From positions 1 through 32,227 of the forward strand of contig JAJPIU010000277.1 of the NCBI GenBank assembly GCA_021324535.1: 32,227 bases of DNA, read 5' to 3'. The stretch comes from Pseudomonadota bacterium. GTDB lineage: Bacteria > Chloroflexota > Ktedonobacteria > Ktedonobacterales > JADMIN01. The position numbers and the translations under genes were made by a program. The notes under the pieces are model-generated. The model saw nothing but the letters and a program-made list of their open reading frames with translations. It was not told the DNA's origin and searched no databases. The number at the start of each line of letters is the position of its first letter. Positions within the stretch are counted from its first letter, which is position 1. This document shows positions 30,954 through 32,227 of this stretch, in pieces.

Positions 30954-31436
30954 TTAAGCCTCCTCGGTCTTGATCTCGGTTGTCCGATTGGATGTTGTCT
31001 GTCCATCAGTGTATGACGCCGCCGCGTTCCGTTGCAATGCGCGCGTGATCACGCCAGGGAGATCGCTGGCGAGCTTGGAGTTGGCGATCACGCTGGTCGC
31101 GCCAGCCGCGCGGGCCAGCGCCTGCGCCTCGGTCTCCACATGCGAGCCATACGCCACAAGCGGCACGCCAGCCGCCCGCGCCAGGCGTATCGCCTCTTGC
31201 CAATCTATCCCGTGCGCCGAGATGTTGACCAGCGCAATGGTTGGCCGGTCGGCGTCGGTCGCCTGTAGATGCTGCGTGAACGCGGCAAGGTTGCGCGCCG
31301 TCTGTGTGCGGTAGCCCAGATGCTTCAGCGTCTCCCGCACCTTGACGACGAAGAACAGGTCGCTTTCCAGCAGCAGCGCCAACTCCTCCACCCTCTTCCC
31401 ATCTGGGGAAGGGGGCCAGGGGGTTAGGTCAGTCAT
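30954..31436 (-). CDS. Receiver-like protein without the phospho-acceptor Asp
   Basis: A 160-aa protein with a CheY-like outline: ALLLESDLFFVVKVRETLKHLGY (strand 1 and helix 1), IALVNISAHGIDWQEAIRLARAA (strand 3), VPLVAYGSHVETEAQALARAAGA (strand 4) and SVIANSKLASDL (strand 5, Lys). The usual phosphorylated Asp at the end of strand 3 is N71, so it probably cannot be phosphorylated. S98 and K121 are at the usual switch positions. Its first 15 residues (LTPWPPSPDGKRVEE) are encoded by a dispersed repeat. The ATG overlaps the stop of the upstream gene (ATGACTGA). It could bind a partner as an unphosphorylated adaptor; its link with transketolase is by operon only. Confidence 0.65.
   Translation of the reverse strand: MTDLTPWPPSPDGKRVEELALLLESDLFFVVKVRETLKHLGYRTQTARNLAAFTQHLQATDADRPTIALVNISAHGIDWQEAIRLARAAGVPLVAYGSHVETEAQALARAAGATSVIANSKLASDLPGVITRALQRNAAASYTDGQTTSNRTTEIKTEEA
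31391..31428 (-). repeat. Short palindromic repeat, copy 4 (inside a coding region)
   Basis: On the minus strand the arm CCTAACCCCCTGG (31428-31416) is followed by CCCCCTTCCCCAGATGGGAAGAGGG (31415-31391; pairing CCCTTCCC/GGGAAGAGG). It encodes residues 4-16 of the receiver-like protein, read through without a stop. Confidence 0.7.
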
Positions 31437-31944
31437 CGGACTTCTCGTAAATCGGGCGGCGGAACTGCTCGGCAAGCTCGTTGTTGATCACGCGAATGTC
31501 ATGCCATTGTTCGGGAATGTAGACGTGTTTGCCGCTCTGGCAATAGGGTTTCGAGCATGTGCGCTCGTGGCTGGTCTCAAAAATGAGGTTATCGCCCTCG
31601 ACGGTCAGCCAGATATGCTTGCGTGAGTAGCCGTCCCCCCACTTGAGCAATAGGCCGCCGCCATATTCGTCGAAGCGGCCCATGCCATAGAGAAAATCGC
31701 GGTTGAACTTGTTGAGCAGATCGCGCACATGGCTTTCGGCGATCACCCACGCCACCTCCGGGCGCATATGGGTGGTGGCCCCTGCGTCGAGGTCTTCCTG
31801 GGGAATGGTGAGTTGGCGATCCGATTGCTGCGTCTCGCGGATCATCTCGGTGATCTCCGCTGCTTCCTCGTCCTTCAGTGAGCGCGGCTGACCAATGATG
31901 GAGGGTTTGCCCTGTCCGTGGTCGCGCTGCTGGCCTGCTGCCAT
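31429..31944 (-). CDS. Protein of unknown function, first gene of the transketolase operon
   Basis: A 171-aa soluble protein. Residues 1-50 are polar and probably disordered (GQQRDHGQGKPSIIGQPRSL). The core 65-160 is mixed: MRPEVAWVIAESHVRDLLNKFNRDFLYGMGRFDEYGGGLLLKW is followed by a beta-rich segment KHIWLTVEGDNLIFETSHERTCSKPYCQSGKHVYIPEQWHDIRVI (shown in part). A C-x4-C pair with nearby His may bind a metal. I recognise no domain. The frame is open to 32040, into the three-hairpin repeat, but the ATG at 31944 with AAAGG upstream is more likely. Its stop overlaps the next gene's start by 8 bases. Confidence 0.7.
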   Translation of the reverse strand: MAAGQQRDHGQGKPSIIGQPRSLKDEEAAEITEMIRETQQSDRQLTIPQEDLDAGATTHMRPEVAWVIAESHVRDLLNKFNRDFLYGMGRFDEYGGGLLLKWGDGYSRKHIWLTVEGDNLIFETSHERTCSKPYCQSGKHVYIPEQWHDIRVINNELAEQFRRPIYEKSDD

Positions 31945-31984
31945 AGGTATGCTGCCTTTCCAAGTGTATGAATGTTGGGAGCCT

Positions 31985-32060
31985 GGCGGGCGGGTGAAAC
32001 CGCGCCTAAGGGTCTTGCCAAGCAAGACCACAAAGTCCACCTACGCCGCCTACGCGGACT
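31985..32060 (+). repeat. Three-hairpin dispersed element, copy C
   Basis: Flanks match copy A at 1806: GGCGGGCGGGTGAAACCGCG then CCTAAGGG (one mismatch in 28). The middle hairpin is GGTCTTGC-CAA-GCAAGACC (32011-32029), a perfect 8-bp stem whose sequence differs from that of copy A. Hairpin 3 (AGTCC 32034-32038 / GGACT 32056-32060) contains a 9-base near-duplication CCACCTACG/CCGCCTACG. It lies 40 bases upstream of the unknown gene at 31944. Confidence 0.75.
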
Positions 32061-32227
32061 CTACTGCGCCAGAAGAGATCGCCAGGGGCAAGCGATTTTG
32101 CATGCCATGCGATGGCCCCCCCCGCGTACCGCCGCTCTCTAGAGCGGCCCCGTGTCGCTGGCCCAGGAAGGCGCCTGGCTTTCGGGCGTTTCTTCTGCGC
32201 CTCTAAAGCTCCCAGTGGCGATTCAAA
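32061..32227. other. Terminal non-coding segment
   Basis: No gene seen to the window edge. A 7-bp perfect hairpin GCCGCTC-TCTA-GAGCGGC lies at 32131-32148, after a run of C residues. It may hold the promoter of the transketolase operon or the end of a neighbouring gene outside the window. Confidence 0.4.

Noticed and set aside
1-32227. tRNA and rRNA genes
   Set aside because: No T-loop-like GGTTCGAATCC stretch with matching acceptor arms and no rRNA sequence was seen on either strand by eye.

Overview
The window looks like a chromosomal segment of a GC-rich, free-living bacterium with complex I respiration. The gene repertoire and the dispersed palindromic repeats suggest Chloroflexota, most likely a Ktedonobacteria-type genome. 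This is inference: no rRNA or other strong phylogenetic marker is present.

Layout. (1) Positions 1-5636, minus strand: the nuoG-H-I-J-K-L half of complex I, led by a TTGACA-17-TACGAT promoter. The run is interrupted between nuoH and nuoI by a 269-bp gap filled with two repeat elements; nuoL runs off the window. (2) 5783-10744, minus strand: an MDR dehydrogenase that has lost its catalytic zinc ligands, an MFS exporter, a 62-aa zinc-finger-like protein and a large membrane protein with two PH-like segments. (3) 10928-14270, plus strand: ftsY, then accD-accA. (4) 14333-15629: an IS200/IS605-type element carrying only tnpB, inserted into what looks like a decayed hicB gene. Its ends can be placed to the base with a TTAC target site. 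(5) 15644-18167: a WYL regulator, an AlkA-like glycosylase and a VOC protein. (6) 18258-21513: an S66 peptidase, a decayed MFS transporter and gpsA. (7) 21870-25161: three SAM methyltransferases and a DinB protein. (8) 25202-28943: a membrane-anchored cupredoxin/CuA-like protein, two small membrane proteins, a second DinB protein and a dienelactone hydrolase. (9) 29088-31944, minus strand: an operon of an unknown protein, a receiver-like protein without its phospho-acceptor, and transketolase.

How it fits together. The housekeeping genes (respiration, fatty-acid initiation, protein targeting, phospholipid precursor, pentose phosphates) are intact. Accessory genes between them are small and often decayed. 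Two dispersed repeat families stand out. One is a short palindrome with a CCTAACCCCC-type arm, present four times at gene edges, where it supplies a stop codon, probably a ribosome-binding site, and an N-terminus. The other is a three-hairpin element present three times; in two copies the flanks are nearly identical but the middle 8-bp stem has a completely different yet self-complementary sequence. That covarying hairpin is the strongest candidate here for something undescribed. No tRNA, rRNA or CRISPR array was seen.
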